Below the pieces are notes generated by a model. The model was not told the DNA's origin and searched no databases. It saw nothing but the letters and a program-made list of their open reading frames with translations. Below, one piece after another: positions 63,770 through 64,000 of a DNA stretch of 64,000 nt. The stretch is from assembly GCA_020081605.1 (NCBI GenBank), contig JAHREC010000062.1, positions 2,852,001 to 2,916,000 on the forward strand, written 5' to 3'. The position numbers and the translations under genes are program-made. Each line of letters opens with the position of its first letter. The stretch's first letter is position 1. This DNA is from Albifimbria verrucaria (lineage: Eukaryota; Ascomycota; Sordariomycetes; Hypocreales; Stachybotryaceae).

Positions 63770-64000
63770 TGAACCAGGTCGGGTACTTTAAGAATGTTAT
63801 AATATAAGATAACATGTTCCATAGCTTGCTGTCCATTAAGTTTCCCTTCTGGTTCTCGTCAGAGCAACGTACCTGTGTTTGAAGCGCTTATTGCTGCACT
63901 ACAGATTCAGGCAGTAGTTTTCACAATTAATCTACCAATAAAGCACCAAGATTTATAAAGTTGATCAAACAATATCATTTGTTAACCCTTAATAACAATT
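63770..64000. other. 3' flank of ureF at the right edge
   Basis: AT-rich DNA consistent with the ureF 3' UTR and terminator region. No further gene can be seen before the window ends. Confidence 0.5.

Overview
The window looks like nuclear DNA of a filamentous ascomycete (Pezizomycotina), most likely a Sordariomycete and perhaps Hypocreales. Genes carry short introns (about 50-230 bp) with GTAAGT-type donors, CTAAC-type branch points and CAG/TAG acceptors. Recognisable fungal proteins include GCN2/CPC-3, CDC34, a Cut12-like spindle pole body protein, RIT1, NOP16, UreF, a yapsin-like protease and a fungal adhesin. Promoters are CT-rich. I see no plasmid, phage, CRISPR or bacterial features, and no tRNA, rRNA or intact transposon.

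Layout. Positions 1-21,000 are gene-poor: a Zn2Cys6 regulator (2.7-5.4 kb, minus) faces a stretch of about 9.4 kb without a recognisable gene, followed by a GPI-type aspartic protease (14.8-16.8 kb, minus) and a glutathione peroxidase (19.1-19.7 kb, minus). From 21 to 25 kb lie a Tda3-like FAD oxidoreductase and NOP16 (plus) and a MARVEL membrane protein (minus). From 26.7 to 32.2 kb is a cell-surface pair: a small Cys-rich probable GPI protein (minus) and a large repetitive adhesin ending in a DUF6923-type domain (plus), sharing a divergent promoter. From 32.6 to 43.6 kb come a DHA2/Fnx1-Vba-like transporter, a DHDPS/HOGA-type aldolase, a Gfo/Idh/MocA oxidoreductase, RIT1 and a HAD phosphatase. 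From 46 to 64 kb the DNA is dense in housekeeping genes: a SIS1-type J-protein, a UBA-like/UIM/USP-like protein, CDC34, GCN2, a Cut12-like protein and UreF.

The strongest cross-cutting observation is technical. About thirty places show conserved proteins continuing in another frame after a single-base indel, nearly always a missing base in a short C or G homopolymer. Flanking frames are well conserved and canonical introns join around them, so uncorrected consensus errors are far likelier than mass pseudogenisation. Coordinates below span whole genes; frame breaks are listed for each. Initiator codons were checked by eye, because several long open frames begin at TTG or GTG rather than ATG.

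Candidates for less familiar biology: the UIM/USP-like protein appears to lack a deubiquitinase cysteine box; a perfect four-unit heat-shock element lies upstream of the J-protein gene; and two unassigned open frames (848-1516 and 45415-45909) are longer than chance predicts. I did not find a clear new multi-gene system.
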